The notes beneath the pieces are model-generated. The model did no database searches, was not told the DNA's origin, and saw only the letters and a list, made by a program, of their open reading frames with translations. From contig CATYOF010000002.1 of NCBI GenBank assembly GCA_958410215.1, positions 62,001 to 126,000 of the forward strand: a DNA stretch of 64,000 nucleotides, in the 5' to 3' direction. Made by a program: the position numbers and the translations under genes. Positions 16,593-24,976 of this stretch are shown piece after piece. This DNA is from an uncultured Cryptobacterium sp. Lineage in GTDB: Bacteria > Actinomycetota > Coriobacteriia > Coriobacteriales > Eggerthellaceae. Position 1 is the stretch's first letter, and every line of letters begins with the position of its first letter.

Positions 16593-17294
16593 CTATTCGC
16601 CCATATAGTCCAGCACGCGGGTGCAGTAGTCATCATCTTTTTTCATATGCTCGAATTGCTGCTTTCCTACTTCAATAATCCGATTGGCAAGTTCTTCTGG
16701 TGCAGCAAAAGCAAAGCCTACATTGTCGCGCAAATACGCATTAACGCCCGCTGCAGCATAAGCGGCCGATTGTTCTTTTTCGCTTCCCACGAGTACAAAT
16801 GTTTTGTTGTCAATGGTGGCGGTGTCGTAACAGGCAGCGTAGGGGATGTTTGTGGTGCTAACGCTGGAAGAAAGCGTGATGCCTAGTTCATCGAGGTGTG
16901 CGGTAAGGGTGCCGCTGCCTTGTGGCACGAGCTCTTTTGCTAACTGACGTGCTGCGCGTTTGCATCCAAAAAATCCACCTTTATCGGGGCCGAATGCAAG
17001 GATGCCGAAAAAGATCGTTAGACCAGGAAACAGAATATATGCTCCAAAAATGCCGCCAAATCCGTTTAATTGATCGAACAGATTTAAGCCATCAGCAAAG
17101 CACTTTATTGTTCCAGCGATTACGAGCACATCAAGCAATAGGCAAAAGATAAAGTAACCTTTGCCAGTGTTGCGCCGATATACTTTATTGTGGGCGTGAA
17201 TCATGCGTTCAGCGTATACTTCATCGACGTGAATTTCCCAGGTGCTGCCATAGGGAATATGGAGTTTGGTGCTATCCGACTGGCTTTCGTCCAT
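16593..17294 (-). CDS. Two-helix membrane protein, YcxB-like
   Basis: A 233-residue protein with a short soluble N-terminus, two transmembrane segments at about 48-70 (GYFIFCLLLDVLVIAGTI) and 78-100 (FGAYILFPGLTIFFGIL), and a soluble C-terminal domain with TLTAHLDELGITLSSSVSTTNIPY, resembling the YcxB family. Function is unknown. AAGGAG precedes ATG 17294. No operon partner is evident. Confidence is in the gene rather than the family. Confidence 0.65.
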   Translation of the reverse strand: MDESQSDSTKLHIPYGSTWEIHVDEVYAERMIHAHNKVYRRNTGKGYFIFCLLLDVLVIAGTIKCFADGLNLFDQLNGFGGIFGAYILFPGLTIFFGILAFGPDKGGFFGCKRAARQLAKELVPQGSGTLTAHLDELGITLSSSVSTTNIPYAACYDTATIDNKTFVLVGSEKEQSAAYAAAGVNAYLRDNVGFAFAAPEELANRIIEVGKQQFEHMKKDDDYCTRVLDYMGE

Positions 17295-17564
17295 AAATAC
17301 TCCTTGTTAATAAACCCACGGTCTAGCGAAGCGTGCTGCCTTACGTGCAGTGGCCGTGTTACAACTTGGGTTTGGCATCAACAACGTGTATCGCAACGTA
17401 TGTTGTAGCCTATGTTGCGGCGCTCATTGAGACGTATGTCACAATTTTGGTGCTGTTTTCGCTGAGGCTTATGTATTGATGTTCCGTAGGGGTCGCAGTG
17501 TATAGGACTGCAACTTTTAGGATAGGCTTTGCACGGGTTTTGCAGGTTAATTAAATGTAAATTA

Positions 17565-18146
17565 CTACCACAACGTTGGAGCTAAGCGACGCAATGGCTT
17601 CTGCGTGCCCTGTTGATCCATGTCTTCTCTGGTGAGCGGAATAAGTTCTGGCATATTGAATTGCAGTTTCTTGTACAGTTCCACAAATGAAAAAATGCAG
17701 CGATCCACATGTCCTACCAGTCGCGTACATATGTGTTCGAAGGTTGCGAAGTGTCGTTCAATGGTGTAGTCGCGCGTAAGTAATACGGGATCGTAACGCC
17801 AGCAAATGCGTTTTGCGCCAACGATTTCTTCCAGCTGATACAGCGTGTCAATGGACTTATCGATGCTAGGCACACGCGGTTCGATGTCAGGTCCGTAGGC
17901 GGTGATGGTGTAGTGGAAGTGCGTGTTGAATCGGTCGGTAATTTTGCGCAGGTGCGATAGGATGGGTGCATAGTTTTTGCTGCAAAATTCCACTACATCT
18001 ACCACTTCGGGCGTAAGTTCGTAACAGGTAACCTTATTGGGGAACAAGGGGTTGCGTACGAGCACATAGCCTTCTTCAAAACGCTTAAGTAACCACGGCG
18101 TATACCACTGCACCGTGTCGGTGCGTGCTCCGGTGTTGATAATCAT
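17565..18146 (-). pseudogene. Truncated DUF1848 protein (C-terminal Cys domain missing)
   Basis: The 193-residue frame starts like DUF1848 (MIINTGARTDTVQWY, GYVLVRNP, HFHYTITAYG, CWRYDPVLL, FSFVELYKKLQ) and ends abruptly after PLTREDMDQ with a non-homologous tail. Full-length members have about 100 further residues carrying the C-terminal cysteine cluster; no such motif is found in any downstream frame I read to 17300. GAAGGAAG precedes ATG 18146. A perfect LexA-type SOS box is 16-29 bp upstream, suggesting the intact ancestor was DNA-damage-induced. It is probably non-functional. Confidence 0.7.
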
Positions 18147-18161
18147 GCGACTTCCTTCATA

Positions 18162-18175
18162 CGAACTTTTGTTCG
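18162..18175. promoter_or_regulatory. SOS box (LexA operator)
   Basis: CGAACTTTTGTTCG fits the Gram-positive LexA consensus CGAAC-N4-GTTCG exactly and extends to a 20-bp perfect palindrome (18159-18178). It lies just upstream of the DUF1848 start codon and directly after the MFS-methyltransferase stop. Confidence 0.75.
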
Positions 18176-18178
18176 TAT

Positions 18179-19846
18179 TCAGTATCTCACAATACGTTCA
18201 GAGAGTGGGGAATTGAGTGTTAAATAACCCGATTGTACGTCCTCATCACACTGGCCTTTCCGGGCTATGCAGATGCACGCGGTTGAGTTTACCTTGCGCC
18301 ATTCAACGGTGTCGAACCAAGTGCCAAGGATCGTGCGCATCTCGTTTTCTGAGTAGATGCGTACGTCGCCTTCTTGGGAATAGGGCATCCATGCGTTCAT
18401 GAGGGCACGGGCGGGAGCGGGTTGCCATACGTCACCAATAATAAGGGAACCTCCTGGCTTGAGTACGCGCCAGGCTTCGAAGGCGGCGCGCTTAGGATCA
18501 GGGTAGTGATGAAATGAATCGTTGCACCAAACAGCATTGAAGAACTCTTCAGAAAACGGCAGGGCCTCGGCATCGGCGAGTGAGAGGATGAGGGAGATGG
18601 CAACCACACCCACAACTACGACGGAAATGTCGTTTCGGAACGCATCAAGAAGCCAGCCGTAGGCGAGTGCGCCGACCGGCGTTGCGCAGTTTGCGAGTGC
18701 CATGACAAGCGCCATTACCTTCCCAATGAGGCTTTTGGGTATCTCTCCCTGCACAAAGGCGATTGCCTGCACGGAAAAGAGCGTGCAACACGCCATGGTG
18801 AGGAAGAGTCCCACTACGACGAGGGAATATGAGCCCATGGGCGGCAGGGGAGCGGCGCACGCTGCGGCGACGAGAAGCAAGGCGAGTGATCCTGCCGCGA
18901 GCACAGCAGGCGACGACGAGAGTCCGAGCCTGCCCGCGAGCGCACCTGCGACAATCCCGCCTGCAAGCCCGCCGAGCGCGAGTGCTCCATCGGCAAGTCC
19001 TAGGAGCTGGGCGGAAAGCCCCAGCACCTGTGTAATGACGACCGGCGCGCCAATGACGACGAACGAGCTCAGCACGAGGTTGAATGCTGTTGCGAGCAGA
19101 ATCATGCGGAAGATGGCGAGCCGTCCCTCGCGCAGGAAACGCAGGGCGGCGGCGAGGTCTTCCGCCACCGTGCGAAGGATTCCCGCATCGCGCGGCAGAG
19201 GCACAAACGGCACGCGCACTGCAACTGTCACTAGAACAGCCGACGCTGCGAAGAGGGTACCCGATGCTGCGACGACGGGCCCGATACCGAACATGCCGAA
19301 CAGAAGTCCGCCGAGCACCGGCCCCACCAGGCTCGAAAGCATGCTCACTTGACTGACAACTGCCGTACCCCGTTGAATCGCCGTCCGTTCGACGAGGACG
19401 GGCGCGCTCGCCTGTACCGTCGGCTGATAAATGCTTTGCACGGCGTAAAGCGCGACGAGGGCGGCCACCGCGAGGCCGACGACGTCTACCGTCCCGCTCA
19501 GGATAAGGTATGCTGCGCACACGAACGCCATGACGGTGTCGAGCGCCGCCATGATGAGGCGCTTGCGGATGCGGTCCGCCGCCACACCGCCAATGGGGGC
19601 GAGCACGATGTAGGGTACCCAGGCGCATGCCGTCACGACGCCCATCGCCACAGATGATCCCGTGACGCTTAGCACGTGCAACGGCAGTGCGAACCGAAGC
19701 ACTGCATTGCCGAACAGTGAAACTACCTGTGCTGCTGCGAGCGCCCAGAACGTGCCCGTCAGACCGCTTTCTCCTGTTTCCTCGTTTTGATCTTCGGTAG
19801 CGAGGGTTTCTTCTGTCGCTCGCATTGATTCTTCGCGTTTGTCCAT
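18179..19846 (-). CDS. MFS transporter fused in frame to a methyltransferase C-terminal fragment
   Basis: Residues about 30-420 form a 12-helix MFS exporter (FWALAAAQVVSLFGNAVL, GGVAADRIRKRL between helices 2 and 3, GEIPKSLIGKVMAL). At residue 425 (about base 18574) the sequence switches to the second half of a class I SAM methyltransferase: DAEALPFSEEFFNAVW, HHYPDP, VLKPGGSLIIGDV. The SAM-binding G-loop half is absent, so the tail should not be catalytic. The MFS part is visibly GC-rich, the tail is like its neighbours. GAAAGGA precedes ATG 19846. It follows the TetR gene by 117 bp, with a TetR-type operator between. Likely a drug or siderophore exporter acquired by transfer. Confidence 0.8.
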   Translation of the reverse strand: MDKREESMRATEETLATEDQNEETGESGLTGTFWALAAAQVVSLFGNAVLRFALPLHVLSVTGSSVAMGVVTACAWVPYIVLAPIGGVAADRIRKRLIMAALDTVMAFVCAAYLILSGTVDVVGLAVAALVALYAVQSIYQPTVQASAPVLVERTAIQRGTAVVSQVSMLSSLVGPVLGGLLFGMFGIGPVVAASGTLFAASAVLVTVAVRVPFVPLPRDAGILRTVAEDLAAALRFLREGRLAIFRMILLATAFNLVLSSFVVIGAPVVITQVLGLSAQLLGLADGALALGGLAGGIVAGALAGRLGLSSSPAVLAAGSLALLLVAAACAAPLPPMGSYSLVVVGLFLTMACCTLFSVQAIAFVQGEIPKSLIGKVMALVMALANCATPVGALAYGWLLDAFRNDISVVVVGVVAISLILSLADAEALPFSEEFFNAVWCNDSFHHYPDPKRAAFEAWRVLKPGGSLIIGDVWQPAPARALMNAWMPYSQEGDVRIYSENEMRTILGTWFDTVEWRKVNSTACICIARKGQCDEDVQSGYLTLNSPLSERIVRY

Positions 19847-19868
19847 CTCTGTCCTTTCTCTCTAGTTA

Positions 19869-19889
19869 ACATACCTACGGTTGGTATGT
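19869..19889. promoter_or_regulatory. TetR-type operator upstream of the MFS gene
   Basis: Inverted half-sites ACATACC and GGTATGT are separated by 7 bp. The same half-sites occur at 20732-20748 in front of the tetR gene, which supports one regulator binding both. Confidence 0.65.
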
Positions 19890-19963
19890 ATAAAAGGTAA
19901 AAAGAGAAGGGCGAGAAGCCCTTTCCCTTTTAAGTCGCAACGCGCCGCTTTCGGGCGTACGAG

Positions 19964-20713
19964 CTAAGCGTCTGCGCCGCTTCGTCGATCCACTCCAGAA
20001 GGTGATCCCGCAGCGAATTCCCCTTCCGAGGCCTCGGGCGCTCCGCTGCCCGACCCAGCAGCTTCCTCGCGCGCCCGGCGGAAGCTCTCGACTCTGCTCG
20101 CCACGTTTTCTGCCGACAGATTGGCACCCATGGCTTTGAGCAATCCTAGATAGAAGCGCATACGTGCTTCGAGTTCGTCTGCTGTGAGGGACTGGAACAT
20201 CGGGGCAACCCACAAGTTTGCGAGCAGGACAACCACCTGCGCCATCTCGCGCGGCTGGTCGGTGGCGATGGTGCCGTCGGCCATTCCCTGTCGTACGATC
20301 GGTTCGATATAGCGCGGCACTACATCCTCGAAGACGGAGCGGTACATCACGCCGAGAAGCCTAGAGTTGCGAACTGGATCGGCGTCGATGGCCATCCGCG
20401 GCGCGAGGTCCATCTGTGAGCTTGTTGCCGAGGTGTCGAACATGGCCTGAAGCTTCTCGACGCCAGTCATCGACGGGTCGGCGACGATCTCGTCGTAGCG
20501 GCGGAACGCGGCTGCGTCAGCGCGATCGAGAGCAGCATCGAGAATCTCTTCCTTCGACTTGAAGTGGTGATAAATCGCGCCTTTCGTAAGGCCGTCGAGT
20601 TCACCTACGATGTCCTGGATCGTCGTTTTTTCGTAGCCCTTTTCAAGAAATAGTCGCATCGCTGCGTCGAGTATGCGGGCGACGGTTTCCTCGGGGTACT
20701 TATTCCGTGACAT
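19964..20713 (-). CDS. TetR/AcrR-family transcriptional repressor
   Basis: The 249-residue regulator has an N-terminal helix-turn-helix (about 5-50: ARILDAAMRLFLEKGYEKTT, GAIYHHFKSKEEIL) and a ligand-binding C-terminal region ending in a Gly/Ser/Ala-rich tail. ATG 20713 (MSRNKYPEE) follows GGGAG; an upstream in-frame ATG would start within the operator. It precedes the MFS gene on the same strand and both carry ACATACC/GGTATGT operators, so it probably represses itself and the exporter. GC-rich composition matches the MFS gene and contrasts with both flanks, marking a transferred cassette. Confidence 0.88.
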   Translation of the reverse strand: MSRNKYPEETVARILDAAMRLFLEKGYEKTTIQDIVGELDGLTKGAIYHHFKSKEEILDAALDRADAAAFRRYDEIVADPSMTGVEKLQAMFDTSATSSQMDLAPRMAIDADPVRNSRLLGVMYRSVFEDVVPRYIEPIVRQGMADGTIATDQPREMAQVVVLLANLWVAPMFQSLTADELEARMRFYLGLLKAMGANLSAENVASRVESFRRAREEAAGSGSGAPEASEGEFAAGSPSGVDRRSGADA

Positions 20714-20731
20714 ACCTGTGCTCCCTTCATT

Positions 20732-20748
20732 ACATACCAATGGTATGT
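20732..20748. promoter_or_regulatory. TetR-type operator upstream of tetR
   Basis: ACATACCAATGGTATGT is an inverted repeat with a 3-bp spacer, 19 bp upstream of the tetR start codon. A further half-site CATACC overlaps that start. Confidence 0.65.
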
Positions 20749-20813
20749 TAGCACAGTTTTGAGAATCAGTTACACACTTGCCACACGGTCCGCCTGCTAT
20801 GCTTTACGTTTAA

Positions 20814-21077
20814 TCGCTAAATCAAAAGAATTTTGTTGCCATAATTTTGGCTATGTTAGGCATCTTGAATCCTGTTGTAGGGGCATTGGTTCATAACGCG
20901 GGATCAGTGCTTGTTATTTGCAATTCGGCATTGTTACTTCGTTGGAACATGAAAAAGAGCAACTCTAATTCTGTATCTTTTTCTGCTGTTGCCGAAAAAG
21001 ATAATTGGTTCTGTAGGTTGGTATCTGTTGTTAAAAGCTTACTTGGAGCGCATCCCTTTAGTAGGTATGATTGGTGA
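20814..21077 (+). pseudogene. 3' remnant of a heavy-metal P-type ATPase
   Basis: The open frame after a stop at 20811 reads NFVAIILAMLGILNPVVGA then LVHNAGSVLVICNSALLLRW, matching the last two helices of P1B metal-transporting ATPases (NPVVGALxHNAGSVxVVxNSxxLL). The catalytic domains are absent and no start or ribosome site precedes it. A short lysine/serine tail follows to the stop at 21077. It is a gene fragment bordering the acquired tetR-MFS cassette. Confidence 0.65.
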
Positions 21078-21141
21078 GGAAACAGAATAAGAGGGTGTGT
21101 AATACAACTCTCTTCCTCAATCGTCGTACAAGGAGGGCGCG

Positions 21142-22050
21142 ATGGGTATTCGAGTAAATGGCAATGTGATTGAAAGCGATCCGAACAAGAAATCGCTAGA
21201 GGCAGCTCGCGAACTTTTAGATAATCCCGATTTTCAACCCGTGGAGCCACGCTTTGCGGCAACCGTTATGTTGGTGCGTGATTCAAAGCCTGGTCAAACG
21301 CCTTACCGAATTGAAGATGGTAACTATCCTGAAGATTTTCCGACCGGTCAAGAACTCGAAGTATTCATGTTGCGTCGCGTGAAGACGATGGACTTTGTTC
21401 CCGATGCCGTAGTATTTCCTGGCGGTCGCGTTGACGACAAGGATGCAGAAAAAGGTCTTAAATGGGCTGGGCCTTCGCCAAGTGAATGGGCGGGATACAT
21501 GAATGTTGATGAAGAAACGGCTCGTAAAGTAGTGGTTGCTGCAGCGCGCGAAGTTTTTGAAGAATGCGGCGTTCTTTTGGCTGGATATGAAAACGGTGAA
21601 ATGGTAACCGATCTGTCCGACCCCTCATGGGCTGAAGATCGCAGGGCGCTTGAAGCGCATGAGCTGGCGCTTTCGGAGATGCTTATGCGTCGCGATTTGG
21701 TTTTACGTACCGATTTGCTGGGTCTTATCGCAAACTTTTGCACGCCTGAATTCGAACATAAGCGCTACGACACTTTCTTCTTCTCGGCTTTGATGCCTGA
21801 AGGCCAGGTAGCAGACGACAAAACAAGCGAAGCGCAAATTGCAGGCTGGGTAACCCCTTCGTATGCAATGCGTGAAGCAGATGCAAACCGTTGGCTGGTT
21901 TTGGCTCCTACGGTGTATAACTTGACGGCAATCGCGAATGCCCACGATGCAGAAACATTTGTTTCAACGCGTCGTACCTTGAAGAAGATCATGTCCAAGC
22001 CGTATTACCGTGAAGATGGTTCTATTGGGCTGCGTGGAGAACTTTCGTAA
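21142..22050 (+). CDS. Nudix hydrolase, NUDT7/NUDT19-like
   Basis: The 302-residue protein has a Nudix fold from residue about 30 to 250. The Nudix box is split by an insertion: FPGGRVD near 93, then AAREVFEECGVLL near 136, the arrangement seen in NUDT19-like CoA and nucleoside-diphosphate hydrolases. The substrate is not determined; a CoA or acyl-CoA diphosphatase role is plausible beside CoA-ester genes. CAAGGAGG lies 6 nt before the ATG. The next gene starts 14 bp after its stop, so the two form an operon. Confidence 0.82.
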   Translation: MGIRVNGNVIESDPNKKSLEAARELLDNPDFQPVEPRFAATVMLVRDSKPGQTPYRIEDGNYPEDFPTGQELEVFMLRRVKTMDFVPDAVVFPGGRVDDKDAEKGLKWAGPSPSEWAGYMNVDEETARKVVVAAAREVFEECGVLLAGYENGEMVTDLSDPSWAEDRRALEAHELALSEMLMRRDLVLRTDLLGLIANFCTPEFEHKRYDTFFFSALMPEGQVADDKTSEAQIAGWVTPSYAMREADANRWLVLAPTVYNLTAIANAHDAETFVSTRRTLKKIMSKPYYREDGSIGLRGELS

Positions 22051-22064
22051 GGGAGAATACGCTG

Positions 22065-23162
22065 ATGAACGGTAATAATGCTTTCGAAAAAGACGCAACA
22101 AGCGTTTCTGGAAAAGGTGCAGCGCCTGGAAAAGAAGCAGCTTCCGAAAAAGGTGCAGCAGGTGCGCCTGGAAAAGATGCGGCGCCTGAAAAAGAAACAA
22201 CTCCTAAAAAAGGCACAGCAGGCATCCCTGAAAATTCTGTTGCTAATCGTTTGAAAGCTATTGTTTCGGGCGATTTTGATGAAGAAGAAGCGCAAGAACA
22301 AGACGCTACCTTTATTGCTGATGAAACTCCTTGGCAAGGTGGCCGCGTAAGTAATTTAGTAACGTGCGTTCGGGCAAACAATCCCAGTCCTATGACCTAT
22401 GTAGGTACGAACACCTGGATTGTTGCTAATCCTGAAAAGGTACAAGGTGAAGATACGCAGGCTATCGTGATCGATCCTTCACCCGAAGGCGAGCAAACGC
22501 AGCGCATTTTGGACGTGTGTGCAGAAATGGGAGTAAAAGTAGGCGCCATTTTCTTAACGCACGATCATCACGATCATACGGCAGGCGCTCGTGAGCTTGC
22601 CAATAAGACCGGCGCTCCCATTTATGGCCCAAAAGAAGAAATGGGTGCCGATGCTCCTTGCGGTCCTTTCAAGGTGGACCATTTGCTTCAAGAAGGGCTT
22701 TTGTATCCTTTCGAGGGCGCTCCCATATTTGAGGTATATAAGTTGCCGGGTCATTCAAGTGATTCGATGGGGCTGCTTCTTTCCGAAGAGCAGCTCATGT
22801 TTGTGGGTGATGTTGTTTTCCGCCATGGGCCCACGGTGGTATTTTATCCCGATGGTCATTTGGGCGACTATTTGGCCTCGCTTGATTTATTGGAAGATCT
22901 GGTCAAACTGGGTAAAGTGCGTATTTTCTGTCCGGGACACGGGTACCCTGTGACCGATCCTTTGCGCGCAATAGAGGCAACGCGCAAACATCGTCTTGAA
23001 CGACTTGATCAGGTAAAAGAGGCGCTTGCATCAGGGGTTCCACGCAATGCCGATGCGCTGTTTGATGCGGTGTATGAAGGTGTGGATGAAAACCTTCGCT
23101 GGGCATCGCTTCGCAGCATTGAAGCGCAGTTGGTGTATTTGGGATGTTGCAACGAACTATAG
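22065..23162 (+). CDS. Metallo-beta-lactamase-fold hydrolase (LACTB2-like) with repetitive N-terminus
   Basis: The 365-residue protein has an Ala/Gly/Lys/Pro/Glu-rich N-terminus (about 8-55: repeated PGK-AA-EKG-like blocks) followed by the MBL domain. THDHHDHTAG near 166 supplies the metal ligands, with LPGHSSDSMG, FVGDVVF and CPGHGYPV further on. LACTB2 relatives are nucleases or thioesterase-like hydrolases; no substrate can be assigned. The N-terminal blocks are coded by degenerate ~24-bp repeats (22095-22235). AAGGGAG lies upstream of the ATG. It is cotranscribed with the Nudix gene. Confidence 0.82.
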   Translation: MNGNNAFEKDATSVSGKGAAPGKEAASEKGAAGAPGKDAAPEKETTPKKGTAGIPENSVANRLKAIVSGDFDEEEAQEQDATFIADETPWQGGRVSNLVTCVRANNPSPMTYVGTNTWIVANPEKVQGEDTQAIVIDPSPEGEQTQRILDVCAEMGVKVGAIFLTHDHHDHTAGARELANKTGAPIYGPKEEMGADAPCGPFKVDHLLQEGLLYPFEGAPIFEVYKLPGHSSDSMGLLLSEEQLMFVGDVVFRHGPTVVFYPDGHLGDYLASLDLLEDLVKLGKVRIFCPGHGYPVTDPLRAIEATRKHRLERLDQVKEALASGVPRNADALFDAVYEGVDENLRWASLRSIEAQLVYLGCCNEL

Positions 23163-23249
23163 AATAAACTACAAGATGCAACATATTGGGGCTCAAAAGG
23201 AATAACGCGCTAATGGTACATTTCGCTAAAGGCATACCATTTTAAAGTG

Positions 23250-23272
23250 AGGAGGGCGAAGATAGCCCTCCT
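23250..23272 (+). terminator. Hairpin after the MBL gene
   Basis: AGGAGGGC pairs with GCCCTCCT around a 7-nt loop. No T-run follows. It lies 30 bp before the CoA-transferase start and could instead influence that gene's leader. Confidence 0.45.
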
Positions 23273-23301
23273 TGGATCACACTCAAAGGGAGAGGGAAGC
23301 T

Positions 23302-24666
23302 ATGGGTGGATTACAGGGACTCAAGGTTGTTGACCTTACTATTTTTGCAGCAGCACCAGGATGTGCGCGTCTATTGGCGGAACTGGGCGCAACCGTATAC
23401 AAAATTGAGCGCGAAATAGGCGATGATCAGCGTACCCAAGGGGTGTCTTGGGGTATGAAATTCAAGACCGACATTGATGATGCGGCGTTTGATTGTGGCG
23501 GATTCAATCGCAAGTGGGTTTCGCTTAATCTTAAAACCGAAAAAGGCATGGAGGCTATGCTCAAGCTGCTTTCCAATGCTGATGTATTCATTACCAGTAA
23601 TCGCACGCCCGCGCTTAAACGCATGGGGCTCGACTATGAAACGCTTCATGAAAAGTTTCCTCGACTGGTTTGGGCGCAGCTTCGCGGCTATGGCGAGCGA
23701 GGAGAAATGGCTGATGAGCAGGGCTATGATGCCATTACCTATTCTGCGCGCGGTGGTGTAACAATGAGCTTTCCCAATGCAGGGGAACACTTCGAAGTGG
23801 GCAATTCTCCCGTTGCTTTTGGCGACTGGAATTCTTCCAACGCTTTGGCGGTTGGCATTTTGGCGGCGCTTTGGAATGCGCAGCGCACGGGCGTGGGCGA
23901 CAAAGTGGTAACCAGCTTATACCATGTTTCTAACTGGGGCATGATGAGCGCAATTTGCGCCCAGCAGCAAGGCCAGCAGCATCCAAAGAACCGAGCTGAA
24001 GCACCGTGTCCAACTAACAATAGCTACGTTACTTCCGATGGTGTTTGGTTTGTTATGTGTTTTGGTAACTACAACAAATTCCATCGTAAGGTGTTTGAAG
24101 CTATTGGTATGGATCCTAAGTATTGGGAAGACGAATCCTATACCAGCTTAGAAGCGCTTGCGCAAAACGGCAAAAACGTAGAAGTAATTGCTGCGATGGA
24201 GGAAATATTCAAGACTAAAACTTGGGCAGAATGGGAACCCTTCCTAATGGAACAGGAGCTGGCTTGTGAAAAGTGCCGCACAGTAGAAGACGTGCTTCAC
24301 GATAAAGAAGCTTTTGACAATGACCAGCTACGCCGCGTGTACTACGAAGATCAGGGTTATGGGGATGACCATTCCTATACCATCACTACTGCTCCCGTAC
24401 GTTTGGCAAGCTTGGGTGACCCGGTGCTGTATCGTTCGCGTCCTGTTGGCTACGATACGCGCGAGGTTCTTGAAGAACTGGGTTACTCAGATGCTGATAT
24501 CGATGCTTTTGATGCAGACGGATCGGTTCGCTGTTATGCGGGATCGCCTATGCCAGAAAGTGTGTTGCAGCCAAGCTATGGTTTGTGTCCCGCCAATGCT
24601 GAAGAAGCTGCCGAATTAGCGGCTGCTCGTGCTGCGGAAGAAGCTGCCGTTCGCGTTGCGGAATAA
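23302..24666 (+). CDS. Class III (CaiB/BaiF) CoA-transferase
   Basis: The 454-residue enzyme starts GLQGLKVVDLTIFAAAPG and carries LLAELGATVYKIE, then LRGYGERGEMADEQGYDAITY, whose Asp is the catalytic residue of family III. It transfers CoA between carboxylic acids. The N-terminus recalls the lactate-type transferases HadA and FldA as well as CaiB, so a 2-hydroxyacid or carnitine-like substrate is possible. The last 25 residues are an Ala/Glu-rich tail. ATG 23302 follows GGGAGAGGG; TTG 23272 lies in the preceding hairpin. A strong terminator follows. A crotonase and a CoA ligase are nearby on the other strand. Confidence 0.88.
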   Translation: MGGLQGLKVVDLTIFAAAPGCARLLAELGATVYKIEREIGDDQRTQGVSWGMKFKTDIDDAAFDCGGFNRKWVSLNLKTEKGMEAMLKLLSNADVFITSNRTPALKRMGLDYETLHEKFPRLVWAQLRGYGERGEMADEQGYDAITYSARGGVTMSFPNAGEHFEVGNSPVAFGDWNSSNALAVGILAALWNAQRTGVGDKVVTSLYHVSNWGMMSAICAQQQGQQHPKNRAEAPCPTNNSYVTSDGVWFVMCFGNYNKFHRKVFEAIGMDPKYWEDESYTSLEALAQNGKNVEVIAAMEEIFKTKTWAEWEPFLMEQELACEKCRTVEDVLHDKEAFDNDQLRRVYYEDQGYGDDHSYTITTAPVRLASLGDPVLYRSRPVGYDTREVLEELGYSDADIDAFDADGSVRCYAGSPMPESVLQPSYGLCPANAEEAAELAAARAAEEAAVRVAE

Positions 24667-24749
24667 TCAGCCGCTCGTTCTGCTGATCAGGTTGCCGTCC
24701 ATGCTGAATAAGTCGCTGTTTCTGGAATCCGGTTTCTAAACGCTCGAAA

Positions 24750-24957
24750 ATGGCAAAACAAGGGGATATCGGGTCACCAAATTTTCAAAAGACCACCCGA
24801 TATCCTTCTTTTTTGGCTTTTATTATGCGTTTTGATAATACAAAAGCTCTAATTATGTTTAGAAGGTATATAAAAATACCTATTTAAAGCAGTTTTGGGC
24901 TCATTTTCTCAAATAAGCAACCCGATAAGCGCACTTTCTGCCAAAAAACAGGGTTAA
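24750..24957. repeat. MITE-like ~200-bp element, copy 2
   Basis: The right end (24919-24957, core ACCCGATAAG..TGCCAAAAA) matches the inverted left end of the 2464-2660 element closely. The left end (24750-24778, TGGCAAAAC..TATCGGGTC) is a weaker inverted copy and overlaps the terminator. Both copies lie downstream of a plus-strand gene and span about 200 bp. The rest of the 24667-24976 gap is AT-rich and noncoding. Confidence 0.5.
24764..24815 (+). terminator. Rho-independent terminator after the CoA-transferase
   Basis: GGATATCGGGT pairs with ACCCGATATCC (11 bp) around a 20-nt loop, then TTCTTTTTT. Confidence 0.85.
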
Positions 24958-24976
24958 GAAACCGGATTTTGACGAG

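Noticed and set aside
18645..19628. Long GC-rich open frame of about 327 codons on the minus strand
   Set aside because: It lies in another frame of the MFS gene, is extremely Arg-rich, and matches the pattern of spurious frames in GC-rich DNA.
22005..22381. Overlapping minus-strand frames rich in Phe/Cys/Ser
   Set aside because: They are antisense to the repeat-coded N-terminus of the MBL gene and share its periodicity; no ribosome site.
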